NCBI RefSeq assembly: GCF_024585265.1
Contig: NZ_CP036533.1
Location: forward strand, 6,395,001 to 6,459,000
Reading direction: 5' to 3'
DNA from: Bradyrhizobium sp. WBAH42
GTDB taxonomy: Bacteria; Pseudomonadota; Alphaproteobacteria; Rhizobiales; Xanthobacteraceae
DNA: 64,000 nucleotides
Below the pieces are notes generated by a model. That model worked only from the letters and a program-made list of their open reading frames with translations. It did no database searches and was not told where the DNA came from. Positions 26,553-35,026 of the stretch are shown one piece after another; positions within the stretch are counted from its first letter, which is position 1, and every line of letters begins with the position of its first letter. Position numbers and translations under genes: made by a program.

Positions 26553-27476
26553 CTAGCCGCCCTCCTTGCGTTTGGGCGGTGTCGGTCCCTGCACCGGCGG
26601 CAGCGACTTCAGATACGCGGCCATCGCGGCGCGGTCTTCCGCGGTCAGTTGCGCCAGATTCTTGATCACCGGCCGCATCGCACCCGAAGCGCTGTCGCCC
26701 TCGGGCATGTCGCCGGTCTCGAGAAAATCCGCGATATCCTTCTCGCTCCAGCTGCCGATGCCCTGCTGCGTGATGTTGGGCACCCAGCCCTCACCTTCCG
26801 GATTGGGCCCACCGGCAAAGCGCTGGCCGGCGATGATGCCGCCGAGCGCATTGCGCGGGCTGTGGCATTCGGCGCAATGGCCGAAACCGTTCACGAGATA
26901 GGCCCCGCGATTCCATTGCGGCGAGCGCGCGGCGTCCGCGACGAACGGCGCGGTGTCCATGAACAGCAGTTTCCAGATGCCGACATTGCGGCGAATGTTG
27001 AACGGAAACGGCAGCGCGTGGTCGCGCACTCTGCCGGACACCGGCGGCAGCGTCTTCAGGTAGGCAAAGAGGTCGCGAACGTCGTCGATGCTTGCCAGAT
27101 GATAGGACGTGTAGGGAAACGCGGGGAAATAGTGCGCGCCCGCGGGCGAGATGCCGCGCAACACGGCGTTGACGAAATCAGCCTCGCTCCAGCGGCCGAT
27201 TCCGTCGGCCGGATCGGGGGAAATGTTGGGCGCGTAGAACGTCCCGAACGGCGAGCCCAGCGCCAGCCCGCCGCCGAGCCGCAGGCGATCGGGCTGATTG
27301 GGGATGGCGTGACAGGACGAGCAGCCGCCGGCGTTGAACAGCTCCTGCCCGTTGGCAAGATCCGGGCTCCGTGTCGGCGCCGGCAAGGCCAGCGCGGCCG
27401 GGGCGGTCAACCACCAATAGAGGCCGAACGCCGCGGCGGCGGCGATCAGGGCGGCAAGAAGCATTCGTCGCAGCAT
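26553..27476 (-). CDS. Di-haem c-type cytochrome
   Basis: About 307 residues from ATG 27476, with an uncleaved or signal-anchor helix (MLLAALIAAAAAFGLYWWL) and two haem c sites: CSSCH in the first domain and CAECH in the second. It resembles membrane-bound cytochrome subunits that take electrons from periplasmic dehydrogenases. No dehydrogenase is adjacent; the CoxL-like gene is 3 kb away on the same strand but not linked. An in-frame ATG at 27515 would add 13 residues before the helix and has no better ribosome site. Confidence 0.85.
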   Translation of the reverse strand: MLRRMLLAALIAAAAAFGLYWWLTAPAALALPAPTRSPDLANGQELFNAGGCSSCHAIPNQPDRLRLGGGLALGSPFGTFYAPNISPDPADGIGRWSEADFVNAVLRGISPAGAHYFPAFPYTSYHLASIDDVRDLFAYLKTLPPVSGRVRDHALPFPFNIRRNVGIWKLLFMDTAPFVADAARSPQWNRGAYLVNGFGHCAECHSPRNALGGIIAGQRFAGGPNPEGEGWVPNITQQGIGSWSEKDIADFLETGDMPEGDSASGAMRPVIKNLAQLTAEDRAAMAAYLKSLPPVQGPTPPKRKEGG

Positions 27477-27624
27477 TCGATCATTCCATCGTGAGCGCGC
27501 GAACTTAAGGGTCATGCCGCGCCCGATCCAACCACGAATATTTTAGACGGTCCGGCTGTAATGCCGGAATAAACCGCATGACCAACTGTTTGAAGAGCAA
27601 TCAGGCCTGAACAGGGAGAGACCC

Positions 27625-28044
27625 ATGACCAAAGCCGTTTTTGCCACACTGGCACTCGGAGCTGCCGTTGCGTTCGCCGCCCCGGCCAGCGCGGAAAAAC
27701 TGAAGGCGACGCTGGACGGCAAATCCGAAGTCCCTGCCAACACCAGCAGCGCCACCGGAACGGCCGATCTGGACTACGACGCTGCCAGCAAGAAGCTGTC
27801 CTGGACCGTCACCTATTCCGGCCTCTCGGGCCCCGCCACCGCCGCGCATTTCCACGGGCCTGCCGAAGCCGGCAAGAACGCCGGCGTCGCCGTCGCGATC
27901 CCGAATGCCGCCTCGAGCCCGGTCAAGGGCGAAGCGACGCTCACCGAAGCGCAGGCCGCCGATCTGCTCGGCGGCAAGTACTACATCAACATCCACACCG
28001 CGGCGAACCCGGGCGGCGAGATCCGCGGTCAGGTGACGAAGTAA
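27625..28044 (+). CDS. Exported CHRD-domain protein
   Basis: 139 residues: a Sec signal peptide (MTKAVFATLALGAAVAFAAP, cleavage after ASA) and one CHRD domain, named after chordin, with GTADLDYD, AAHFHGPAEAG, YYINIHTAANPGGEIRGQV. CHRD proteins are small periplasmic or extracellular beta-rich proteins of uncertain function. A GGGAGAG ribosome site precedes the ATG and a good terminator follows the stop, so this is a single-gene unit. Confidence 0.9.
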   Translation: MTKAVFATLALGAAVAFAAPASAEKLKATLDGKSEVPANTSSATGTADLDYDAASKKLSWTVTYSGLSGPATAAHFHGPAEAGKNAGVAVAIPNAASSPVKGEATLTEAQAADLLGGKYYINIHTAANPGGEIRGQVTK

Positions 28045-28070
28045 AGCGAAAACGCAGGCTTCGTCGCGGA

Positions 28071-28105
28071 AAGGCCGGACGCAAGGAGGGAGCGTTCGGC
28101 CTTTT
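28071..28105 (+). terminator. Rho-independent terminator after CHRD gene
   Basis: The stem AAGGCCGGACGC / GCGTTCGGCCTT (one mismatch) is followed by TT and C, 27 bp after the stop codon. It also lies at the 3' end of the convergent trans-sulfuration gene. Confidence 0.8.
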
Positions 28106-28131
28106 CGATTCGGGGCGAGAACCTGCCTCGC

Positions 28132-29415
28132 TCAAGCCGCGTTCAGCGCCTGCGCGAGGTCGGCGATCAGGTCCGACGGGTTCTCGATGCCGATCGAGAG
28201 CCGGATCGTGGAATCGAGCACGCCGATTTTCCGGCGGATGTCGGCGGGAACGCCGGAATGGGTCATCGTCGCCGGCAGGCTTGCGAGCGATTCCGTGCCG
28301 CCGAGACTCACCGCCAGCTTGAGAATCTGCAGCGCGTTGAGGAATTTCACCGCCGCCTCCTTGCCGCCGACGATGTCGAACGAGAAGGTCGACCCCGCGC
28401 CGAGGCATTGCCGCGCGAACACACGCCCCGATGGCGAGGCCTCTTCGTGATGACCGAGGTAATGGACCTTGGCGACCTTCGGGTGGTCGCGCAAAAAGTC
28501 CGCCACCAGCCGCGCATTCGCATCGGCTTTCTCCATCCGCAGGCTGAGCGTCTCGAGCGAGCGGTTGATCATCCAGCAGGAATGCGGATCGAGCTGGGTG
28601 CCGATGGCGCCGCGCAGCGCCTTGATGCCCTTCATGATCGCTTTCGATCCGAGCGCGGCGCCCGCGATCAGGTCGGAATGGCCACCGACATACTTGGTCA
28701 GCGAATACAGCGACAGGTCCGCGCCGTGCTCGATGGGCCGCTGAAACACCGGCCCGAGCAGCGTGTTGTCGCAGGCGATGATCGGCGTGTGTCCCTGCGC
28801 CTTGCCGATGGCATCGGCGGTGCGGCGGATCATTGCGACGTCGACGAGGCCGTTGGTCGGATTGGCGGGCGTCTCGATCAGGATCATCGAAACCCGCCCC
28901 TTGCCCATGGCCTCCTCCGAGGCCTGCTTGACCGCCGTCTCGTCGATTCCGTCGGCAAAGCCGACGGCGCCGATCGACAGGCGCGCGAGCGTGTTCGTCA
29001 GCAAGGTCTCCGTCCCGCCATAGAGCGGCTGCGAGTGCAGGATGACATCGCCGGGGCGAACGAAGGCCAGGATCGTGGTTGCGATGGCCGCCATGCCGGA
29101 CGAGAACAGCGCGCAACTCTCGGTTCGCTCGTAGATCGCGAGCCTGTCCTCGACGATCTCGCTGTTGGGATGATTGAAGCGAGAATAGACCAGGCCCGCG
29201 CCCATGCCTTCCGGCGGCTCGCGCCGACCGGCGACGTAGTCGAAGAAGTCCTGCCCGTCCTCGGCGGTCTTGAACACGAAGGTGGAGGTCAGGAACACCG
29301 GCGGCTTAATGGCGCCCTCCGACAATTGCGGGTCATAGCCATAGGTCAGCATCAAGGTTTCCGGATGCAGCATATGATTGCCGATATGGGTCTTCGACGG
29401 GAACGGTTTTGCCAT
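28132..29415 (-). CDS. Cystathionine gamma-synthase family PLP enzyme
   Basis: A 427-residue Cys/Met-metabolism PLP enzyme. It has [45 protein letters not shown], and the PLP lysine in [12 protein letters not shown]. The family includes cystathionine gamma-synthase, O-acylhomoserine sulfhydrylase and methionine gamma-lyase; the long insert ([19 protein letters not shown]) marks the subgroup annotated simply as cystathionine gamma-synthase family. The exact reaction is not decidable here. It is convergent with the CHRD gene. Confidence 0.85.
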   Translation of the reverse strand: MAKPFPSKTHIGNHMLHPETLMLTYGYDPQLSEGAIKPPVFLTSTFVFKTAEDGQDFFDYVAGRREPPEGMGAGLVYSRFNHPNSEIVEDRLAIYERTESCALFSSGMAAIATTILAFVRPGDVILHSQPLYGGTETLLTNTLARLSIGAVGFADGIDETAVKQASEEAMGKGRVSMILIETPANPTNGLVDVAMIRRTADAIGKAQGHTPIIACDNTLLGPVFQRPIEHGADLSLYSLTKYVGGHSDLIAGAALGSKAIMKGIKALRGAIGTQLDPHSCWMINRSLETLSLRMEKADANARLVADFLRDHPKVAKVHYLGHHEEASPSGRVFARQCLGAGSTFSFDIVGGKEAAVKFLNALQILKLAVSLGGTESLASLPATMTHSGVPADIRRKIGVLDSTIRLSIGIENPSDLIADLAQALNAA

Positions 29416-29603
29416 GGCCTGTCTCGCTGTTGACTATGGTGCTCGCCGCGCGCTGGAACTCCCTGATGTCCTGAGAGTGTCGGGAGGAGGATGCGTCGAC
29501 TCGTGTGAGCGCACGGCGCGTTGCCACAAAGATAGCTGCTCTGAGAGCAATCCGTCAGGCCTTGCGGACAGAATTACTGCCTCGCTGCGGCTCGCGGCTA
29601 CGC

Positions 29604-29630
29604 AAAAAGGCGGCTGCCTTCGCAACCGCC
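29604..29630 (-). terminator. Rho-independent terminator of cytochrome c' gene
   Basis: On the bottom strand a 9-bp stem (GGCGGTTGC / GCAGCCGCC, one G-U pair) with a GAAG tetraloop is followed by TTTTT, 27 bp after the cytochrome c' stop. Confidence 0.88.
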
Positions 29631-29656
29631 CCCTTCACTGCTTCCTCGTCGCCCCG

Positions 29657-30106
29657 TTATTTCAACTTCAACCGATAGGTTTCGTGACAATCATTGCAGC
29701 GGTCGTTGATCGCCGTGTAGGCCGCCTTCAGGCTCGCGACATTGGTGATCTTGCCTTTGACGTCGGCGATCGCCTTCTGCACCGGCGGGATCTTGGAATC
29801 GAAATCGGCCTTGTTCTGCCAGACCTTCGGCGAGGAGCCGTAGGACGCATTCACGACGTCCTGCTTGGGATTGACCTCGAAGGTCTTGGCGATCTTGGCG
29901 ACGTCCGCCTCCAGGTTGGCAATCGCCTCGTCGACGGTCTTCTGGTTGTAGGGAATGTCGCCCTTGGACATCTTCTGAATGACCGAGTACAGGCTCTTTG
30001 CCTGCGAGCGCATCAGATTGTCCTGCTGGACGGCAATCTCCTGTTGCGCCATGACGGCGCCCGCGCCCAGCACGAGGACGCCCGCGACAATCATCGTCCG
30101 TTTCAT
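29657..30106 (-). CDS. Cytochrome c' (class II c-type cytochrome)
   Basis: 149 residues: a signal peptide (MKRTMIVAGVLVLGAGAVMA) and a four-helix bundle with the haem attachment site CNDCH near the C-terminus, followed by ETYRLK. This placement and length are those of periplasmic cytochrome c', a high-spin haem protein linked to NO binding and protection. The gene has its own terminator. An ACCCAT-C-ATGGGT palindrome lies about 70 bp upstream. Confidence 0.93.
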   Translation of the reverse strand: MKRTMIVAGVLVLGAGAVMAQQEIAVQQDNLMRSQAKSLYSVIQKMSKGDIPYNQKTVDEAIANLEADVAKIAKTFEVNPKQDVVNASYGSSPKVWQNKADFDSKIPPVQKAIADVKGKITNVASLKAAYTAINDRCNDCHETYRLKLK

Positions 30107-30173
30107 TGGTTCGTTTCTCCGGCTCTCGAGACGTTCAGGGAATGAGACGTCACCGGCTTCTCGTGAACCCGGG

Positions 30174-30186
30174 ACCCATCATGGGT
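30174..30186. promoter_or_regulatory. Palindrome upstream of cytochrome c' gene
   Basis: ACCCAT-C-ATGGGT, a perfect six-base dyad in the 126-bp spacer between the CoxL-like gene end and the cytochrome c' start. It could be an operator; it does not match an FNR/FixK or NnrR site. Confidence 0.25.
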
Positions 30187-30232
30187 AGAACCCCGCGCGG
30201 CGCGTTTATTCCCGTGCGCGCGGAGAGCGGCT

Positions 30233-32542
30233 TCACAAGCTGTGGCGGCGGTGGTGCTCGTTGATGGCGATCCACACCCGCTCGGGCGTTGCCGGCATGT
30301 CGATGTGGTCGATCTTGTATTCGCGCCAGAGCGCGTCGACGATGGCATTGACGACGGCCGGACAGGAGCCAATCGCGCCGGCCTCGCCGGCCCCCTTCAC
30401 GCCCATGGGATTGGTCTTGCAGGGCACGTTGTGGGTTTCGAACACGAAGGCAGGCCCATCCGCCGCGCGCGGCAGCGCATAGTCCATGAAGGTCGCGGTG
30501 ATGAGCTGGCCGTCGGTCGGTCCATACACCACCTGCTCCATCAAGGCCTGGCCGATGCCCTGCATGGCGCCGCCATGCACCTGGCCGGCCAGGAGCAGCG
30601 GGTTGAGCGTCTTGCCGAAATCGTCGACGATCACGTAGTTGACGATTTTGATGATGCCGGTGGCTGGATCGATCTCGACCTCCGCGACATGGGTGCCGTT
30701 GGGATAGGTGCCGTCGGCGCTGGCAAAGGTCGCGCTGCCGTTCAGCTTCGACGGATCGACCCCGGGCCGCTTGGTGAGATCGGCGAACGAGATCGCACGA
30801 TCGGTGCCGGCAATGCGGATGATGCCATCGGTGATCTCTAAGTCGCCGGCGCTTGCTTCGAGCGCCTGCGCCGCGATCTCCTTCAGCTTTTGCCCGAGCT
30901 CGCGCGTGGCGCGCTCGACGCTGACGCCGCCTGACGGAATCGAAGCCGACCCGCCGGTGCCGAGGCCGGTCGCGATCTCGTCGGTATCGCCCTGGCGAAC
31001 ATGCACACGCTCGGGCACCAGGCCGAACTGCTCGGCGACGATCTGCGCGTAGGCAGTCTGATGGCCCTGCCCGCTCGATTGCGTGCCGATCAGCACGGTG
31101 ACGTCGCCATTGGCATCGAGCCGCACATTGGCGGTCTCCTCACCCATCACGCCGCAGATCTCGACATAGCTCGCAAGCCCAATGCCGCGGATCAGGCCGC
31201 CCTTCTTGGCGAGCTTGGCGCGCTTGGGAAATTCCTTCCACTCCGCGATCTCCATCGCGCGCTTCAGATGCGCGGCGAAGTCGCCGGAATCGTAGACCTT
31301 CCCGGTCGCGGTCTTGTAGGGCAGCGCCTTCGGCGGGATGAAATTCTTGCGGCGGATGGCATCCGGCGTCATGTCGAGCTTTCGCGCGCAGGCATCGACG
31401 AGGCGCTCGATGACATAGGCGGCTTCGGGCCGGCCCGCGCCACGATAGGCATCGACAGGCACGCTGTGGGTGAAGATGGTGCGCACCCGGCAATGGAAGG
31501 CCTGGATGTCGTAAAGGCCCGGCAGCATGCCCGCGCCGCCATGCGGGATGTAGGGCCCGAAGGTCGACAGATACGCGCCCATGTCGCCCATGAGGTCGCA
31601 ATCCATGGCGAGGAACTTGCCGTCTTCAGCCAGCGCCATCTTGGCGGTGGTGACGTTGTCGCGGCCCTGCGCATCGCCCATGAAATGCTCGGAGCGATCG
31701 GCTGCCCACTTCACCGCCTTCTTCAGCTTACGCGCAGCGACGGCCATCAAGGCGTATTCCCGGTACGGAAACAGCTTTGTGCCGAACCCGCCGCCGACGT
31801 CGGGACAGATCACCCGCATCTTGTCGGTGGGGATGTTGAGCACGTTCTGGCAGAGGATGTCGCGCAGGCGGTGGCTGCCCTGGCTGCCGACCGTCAGCGT
31901 CAGATGGTCGCGCTTGGAATCGTATTCGCACACCGCCGCGCGCGTCTCCAAGAAGCTTGCCACCACGCGCGGATTGACGATGGAGATCTCGGCGACGGCA
32001 TGCGCCTTGGCAAAGGCCGCGTCCACCGCCGCCTTGTCGCCGATCGAGACGTCGAACAGCACGTTGCCGGGCTTGTCGGGCCAGACCTGCGGTGCGCCCT
32101 TCTTCACGGCGTTGACGACGCCGGTCACGGCGGGCAGTGGCGACCATTTGACCTCGATCGCCTCGATCGCGTCGCGGGCCTGGTCGATGGTCTCGGCAAC
32201 CACGAAGGCGACGGCATCGCCGACATGTCGCACCTCGTCCTGGGCGAGGATCGGGTAAGGCGGGCCGGTGAACGGATCGGTCTCGAGATTGAACAGGCAG
32301 GGCAGATTGCCGAGATCCCCAACGTCATCAGCCGTCAGGATCAGCGCAACGCCCGGCAGGCCGCGGGCCCGGCTCGCATCGATGGTGTATTTGGCATGCG
32401 CATGCGGCGAGCGCAGCACCAGGCAGCGGAGCGCGGCCTGCGGCGCGTAATCATCGGTATAGCGGCCCTTGCCGCGGATGAGCGCGTCATCCTCCTTGCG
32501 CAGCACGCTTTGGCCAACGCCGAACTTGATGGGAGCCGCCAT
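30233..32542 (-). CDS. Xanthine dehydrogenase family molybdopterin-binding subunit (CoxL-like, form II)
   Basis: 769 residues, the large molybdenum subunit of the xanthine oxidase family. It has the N-terminal RGKGRYTDDY, DVGGGFGTK, the active-loop DAYRGAGRPEA (form II type, not the AYxCSFR loop of true CO dehydrogenase), GQGHQTAYAQI and the catalytic Glu in GVKGAGEAGAIG. The substrate is unknown (aldehyde, purine or CO-like). The FAD and iron-sulfur subunits normally encoded beside it are absent here, so the partners must come from elsewhere. Confidence 0.9.
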   Translation of the reverse strand: MAAPIKFGVGQSVLRKEDDALIRGKGRYTDDYAPQAALRCLVLRSPHAHAKYTIDASRARGLPGVALILTADDVGDLGNLPCLFNLETDPFTGPPYPILAQDEVRHVGDAVAFVVAETIDQARDAIEAIEVKWSPLPAVTGVVNAVKKGAPQVWPDKPGNVLFDVSIGDKAAVDAAFAKAHAVAEISIVNPRVVASFLETRAAVCEYDSKRDHLTLTVGSQGSHRLRDILCQNVLNIPTDKMRVICPDVGGGFGTKLFPYREYALMAVAARKLKKAVKWAADRSEHFMGDAQGRDNVTTAKMALAEDGKFLAMDCDLMGDMGAYLSTFGPYIPHGGAGMLPGLYDIQAFHCRVRTIFTHSVPVDAYRGAGRPEAAYVIERLVDACARKLDMTPDAIRRKNFIPPKALPYKTATGKVYDSGDFAAHLKRAMEIAEWKEFPKRAKLAKKGGLIRGIGLASYVEICGVMGEETANVRLDANGDVTVLIGTQSSGQGHQTAYAQIVAEQFGLVPERVHVRQGDTDEIATGLGTGGSASIPSGGVSVERATRELGQKLKEIAAQALEASAGDLEITDGIIRIAGTDRAISFADLTKRPGVDPSKLNGSATFASADGTYPNGTHVAEVEIDPATGIIKIVNYVIVDDFGKTLNPLLLAGQVHGGAMQGIGQALMEQVVYGPTDGQLITATFMDYALPRAADGPAFVFETHNVPCKTNPMGVKGAGEAGAIGSCPAVVNAIVDALWREYKIDHIDMPATPERVWIAINEHHRRHSL

Positions 32543-32601
32543 TTTATCTTCCCGTTCTCATGGTTGTTTTGTGGGCATATTGCCGTGGAAAAACTGGCGC
32601 G

Positions 32602-32901
32602 TCAAAGCCCGGCCATCCTGGCGGCGTCGTAGATCTCGATGGTCGTCGGCTCCGAGACGAGCGATTGCAGCGCACGGACAAAGTCGCGCGAGGCCGGAAC
32701 CGCAAAGTGCGCGAGCAGCGCAGCGCGATCGGCCCACTGCTCGACGAACACGAATTTGAGGGGGTTCTCGCAATCGACATGCACCGCATGCGAGATGCAG
32801 CCGGGCTCGGCGCGCGAGCGTTGGACGTGTTCGAGGCTTAGTCTCCGGACCTCGTCGATCGAGTCCTGCCTTGCGATTGCGCTGCCGGTCACCAGGATCA
32901 T
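32602..32901 (-). CDS. Antibiotic biosynthesis monooxygenase (ABM) family protein
   Basis: A 99-residue dimeric alpha+beta barrel protein of the ABM/quinol monooxygenase type: MILVTGSAIARQD, EPGCISHAVHVDCENPLKFVFVEQWADRAALLAHF. Members act as cofactor-free monooxygenases on quinols, or are YgiN-like. It lies 59 bp after the end-to-start boundary upstream of the CoxL-like gene on the same strand, so it may be the first gene of that transcript. Confidence 0.85.
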   Translation of the reverse strand: MILVTGSAIARQDSIDEVRRLSLEHVQRSRAEPGCISHAVHVDCENPLKFVFVEQWADRAALLAHFAVPASRDFVRALQSLVSEPTTIEIYDAARMAGL

Positions 32902-33017
32902 GTCGCCTCCCCGTCCGCTCAGTGGAGTGTCCCATGGACCCGGTCGGGGAGTCCAGCCGAGCGACGGGGATCACGGCAGACGCTTTCGGGTGACCGACGC
33001 CTGGAATTGGCGATCAC

Positions 33018-33416
33018 TCACATCCCGCCCCGGCTCATCAGATAGCTCGTACGATCTCTGAGCGTATCGATCGCCCGCCCAGCTGTGAGATGGTCGATCT
33101 CGGCGCGCGTCAGGCCGATGTCCATCAGCGCCCTGTCACTCAGGTCCCGCAAGCTGACCCGCGGATGCAGGAGCCACTCCCCAAACGCATGCCAATATCG
33201 ACTGGGCAGGTCCAGGAGGCTTTGCGCCGGCGCGGCTGCGGCTGCTTCCCTCCCCGACAAGGCATGGCCCGGCGGTGCAACGGACACGTTGAGGCGAGCC
33301 GCTGCCGCCAGGACCTCGTCCATGGCCTCCTTCGCCAGCGCAATGGATCGGTCGAGGCGAAGCACCGCGGCATCGTGCTCGGCCTCGGATGAGATCTTCG
33401 ACAGTTGTGGTGGCAT
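33018..33416 (-). CDS. DUF1127 domain protein
   Basis: 132 residues from ATG 33416, which has AGGAG eight bases upstream; the longer open frame to 33605 crosses a terminator and is not credible. The C-terminal RVSLRDLSDRALMDIGLTRAEIDHL is a DUF1127 motif. Short DUF1127 proteins act in RNA turnover and phosphate or carbon metabolism in Agrobacterium and Rhodobacter. Here the motif is carried on a longer, Ala-rich N-terminal extension, so the role may differ. Confidence 0.8.
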   Translation of the reverse strand: MPPQLSKISSEAEHDAAVLRLDRSIALAKEAMDEVLAAAARLNVSVAPPGHALSGREAAAAAPAQSLLDLPSRYWHAFGEWLLHPRVSLRDLSDRALMDIGLTRAEIDHLTAGRAIDTLRDRTSYLMSRGGM

Positions 33417-33453
33417 CGGACGCTCCTGCTGTGAGCCGGCAAGGAGCGTGGCC

Positions 33454-33487
33454 AAACAAAAGGCCCCGTCCGATGCCGGCGGGGCCT
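33454..33487 (-). terminator. Terminator between 25-codon ORF and DUF1127 gene
   Basis: On the bottom strand AGGCCCCG-N11-CGGGGCCT is followed by TTTGTTT. It separates the small ORF at 33512-33589 from the DUF1127 gene 38 bp further on. Confidence 0.85.
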
Positions 33488-33511
33488 GGTGGAAAAGATG
33501 TCGTCGAGATC

Positions 33512-33589
33512 CTAGCGCACGACTCCTCCCACCGCCCAGCCGAAGCGGGTGATGTGGTTGCAGGAGACTTTGCGCGACGATTTGATCAT
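33512..33589 (-). CDS. Possible 25-residue small protein with own ribosome site and terminator
   Basis: ATG 33589 is preceded by GGTAGGAG with normal spacing and followed by 24 codons to TAG, then by the terminator at 33454-33487. The peptide begins MIKSSRKVSC and ends GWAVGGVVR; it is basic (Arg/Lys/His) with a single Cys. I do not recognise it. It could be a translated small protein, or a leader peptide attenuating the DUF1127 gene, though no run of regulatory codons is visible. Codon use cannot settle so short a frame. Confidence 0.45.
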   Translation of the reverse strand: MIKSSRKVSCNHITRFGWAVGGVVR

Positions 33590-34049
33590 GAGCGACTCCT
33601 ACCACGGCAATCGCGCAAAATCAAGAGATGCATGGAGATCGATTGCATCCTGAAGGCGAACCCCCACGCCGGCCAATTCGTCTTTCCAACTAATGCGACG
33701 AAGGAGGTTAGCCGCAACAGCGCATAAGGGACCAGCCCCGCGAAGAGCGCTTGAGGCGCGCGATCGTTCAGAGCGGCGACTGACCGAAAGGCGATAGGAT
33801 GACCCGTGATATGCGATATGCACGTCCGCTCATTATGTAGGTAACTCTGTCCTATAGCTGACGTTAGGCGCCGCGCATAACGGCGGGCACGATAGCTCGT
33901 TGCCCTCAATTCGCTGCTTCCGCGACGCATGGTGAGCTAACGCGCTTCCGAGCATTTCGGCGGCTTGCCACTTTCTGGAGGGCTTGTCGCACGGCTCCCG
34001 TTCGGCCACACTCGTCGCATTTCAAGTAATTGTTTGGAAGGGTGACCTC
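33590..34049. other. 460-bp stretch without a convincing gene
   Basis: Base composition is less GC-rich than the surroundings. Short frames on both strands lack family features, and the longest (33906-34256, minus) shows only an isolated CDECG. A 31-codon plus-strand frame (33631-33726) begins MEIDCILKANPHAG but has no clear ribosome site. Confidence 0.5.
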
Positions 34050-34199
34050 ATGCCCGAAGCATTGGAAAGCCTTTTGTGGTGTGCCGCGCTTGCGACGTGG
34101 CTGATGCTCTTCTCCAGGATCCTGGGTGAACACCTCAAGCCCGTCTCGAAACACCTCGGCCATCTGATCGCGGTTGCTTTCAGACTCAGGACGAAGTGA
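34050..34199 (+). CDS. Possible 49-residue small membrane protein
   Basis: ATG 34050 follows GGAAGGG. The product, beginning MPEALESLLWCAALATWLML, has one hydrophobic segment (about residues 8-23) and a basic tail (HLIAVAFRLRTK). No family is recognised. It lies in an atypical, gene-poor stretch and could be spurious. Confidence 0.35.
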   Translation: MPEALESLLWCAALATWLMLFSRILGEHLKPVSKHLGHLIAVAFRLRTK

Positions 34200-34343
34200 C
34201 GCAAAACGGCCTCGGCGCGGCTTGGCAGCTGTCAAACTGGCAGAACTGCTCGTCACGTTGTTGCTGGCGTGAAGCGAACGGACCAGGCGCGCGCATCCTG
34301 CGGCCGCAATGTTTCGTGACTCAGCGGGTACGGTGACGCTGCT

Positions 34344-34446
34344 AGAGCATGATCCGGAAAAGTGTGCAGCGGTTTTCCGAGAAGACCATGCTCAAACAAT
34401 AACCTAAAGCGCGATGACGATTCTTCCTAATCGCATCGCGCTTTAG
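34344..34446. repeat. Dispersed palindromic element, family E (two hairpins)
   Basis: The first hairpin runs GAGCATGATCCGGAAAAGTG to GAAGACCATGCTC. The second is TAAAGCGCGATGACGATTC... closing with GCATCGCGCTTTA. The DoxX gene stop codon lies inside the second hairpin. Partial relatives occur at 51722-51763 (GCATGATCCGCCAAAGTGTA) and near 36567 (TAGAGCATG). Confidence 0.8.
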
Positions 34447-34895
34447 CGTCCCACCCTCCGGTCGAGGGAGAACCGGCCTCCTCCGGTGACCAGGATCAAC
34501 AGAGCGCCTCCCATGATGGAGATGTTCTTCAAGAAGTGATTGTACTGGCCAATCTGTTGCGGACCAGCGGGATACTCCCAGTAACGATGTCCAATTGCAG
34601 TGGCCGCCAATACGAACAGAAACGTCAAAATTGCGCAGTAGCGCGTGCCGATGCCGAGTATCAAGCCAACCGATATCACGATTTCCAGCACGACGTTGAT
34701 CGCCGTGAGCAGCTGGGGCACCGGGAGGTTCAGCGACCGAAAATAACTCACCGAGCCACTGAAGTTGGTGAGTGCTCCATAGGCGCTTCCAACGAAGACC
34801 CATGCAAGCAGGACACGGCCGATGAGGATGAGCAGGTCGGCGTTGCTGGTGGCGAACTCGTCGATCCGCGTGGACCAGGGTGAGCGGAATGGCAT
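34443..34895 (-). CDS. DoxX family membrane protein
   Basis: 150 residues from ATG 34895 with four predicted membrane helices (LLILIGRVLLAWVFVGSAYG, LLTAINVVLEIVISVGLILG, AILTFLFVLAATAIG, ISIMGGALLILVTGG). The family relates to the small subunit of thiosulfate:quinone oxidoreductase (DoxD), but most DoxX proteins are uncharacterised membrane proteins. It stands alone. A longer start (34949) is less likely because the extra residues are not conserved-looking. Confidence 0.85.
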   Translation of the reverse strand: MPFRSPWSTRIDEFATSNADLLILIGRVLLAWVFVGSAYGALTNFSGSVSYFRSLNLPVPQLLTAINVVLEIVISVGLILGIGTRYCAILTFLFVLAATAIGHRYWEYPAGPQQIGQYNHFLKNISIMGGALLILVTGGGRFSLDRRVGR

Positions 34896-35026
34896 GGTAG
34901 TTGCCTCGTCTCCTGAGCAGGGCACCCGAATATCGGAAAATCGTATCACGATCGGCCGACCTTATGAAGGATTCCGGTCGCCGGTCCGTGTGAGGCAGCG
35001 GTAAATGGATAAATCTGGATGCGATC

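Noticed and set aside
29416..29527. Possible leader peptide or SAM riboswitch upstream of the cystathionine gamma-synthase family gene, including a minus-strand frame with LTRVDASSS.
   Set aside because: The frame starts with TTG without a ribosome site and runs into the gene in another frame; no SAM-I or SAM-II riboswitch core could be recognised.
33906..34256. 116-codon minus-strand frame with a CDECG motif.
   Set aside because: Only one CxxC pair, no ribosome site, no family resemblance, and it lies in an atypical stretch.
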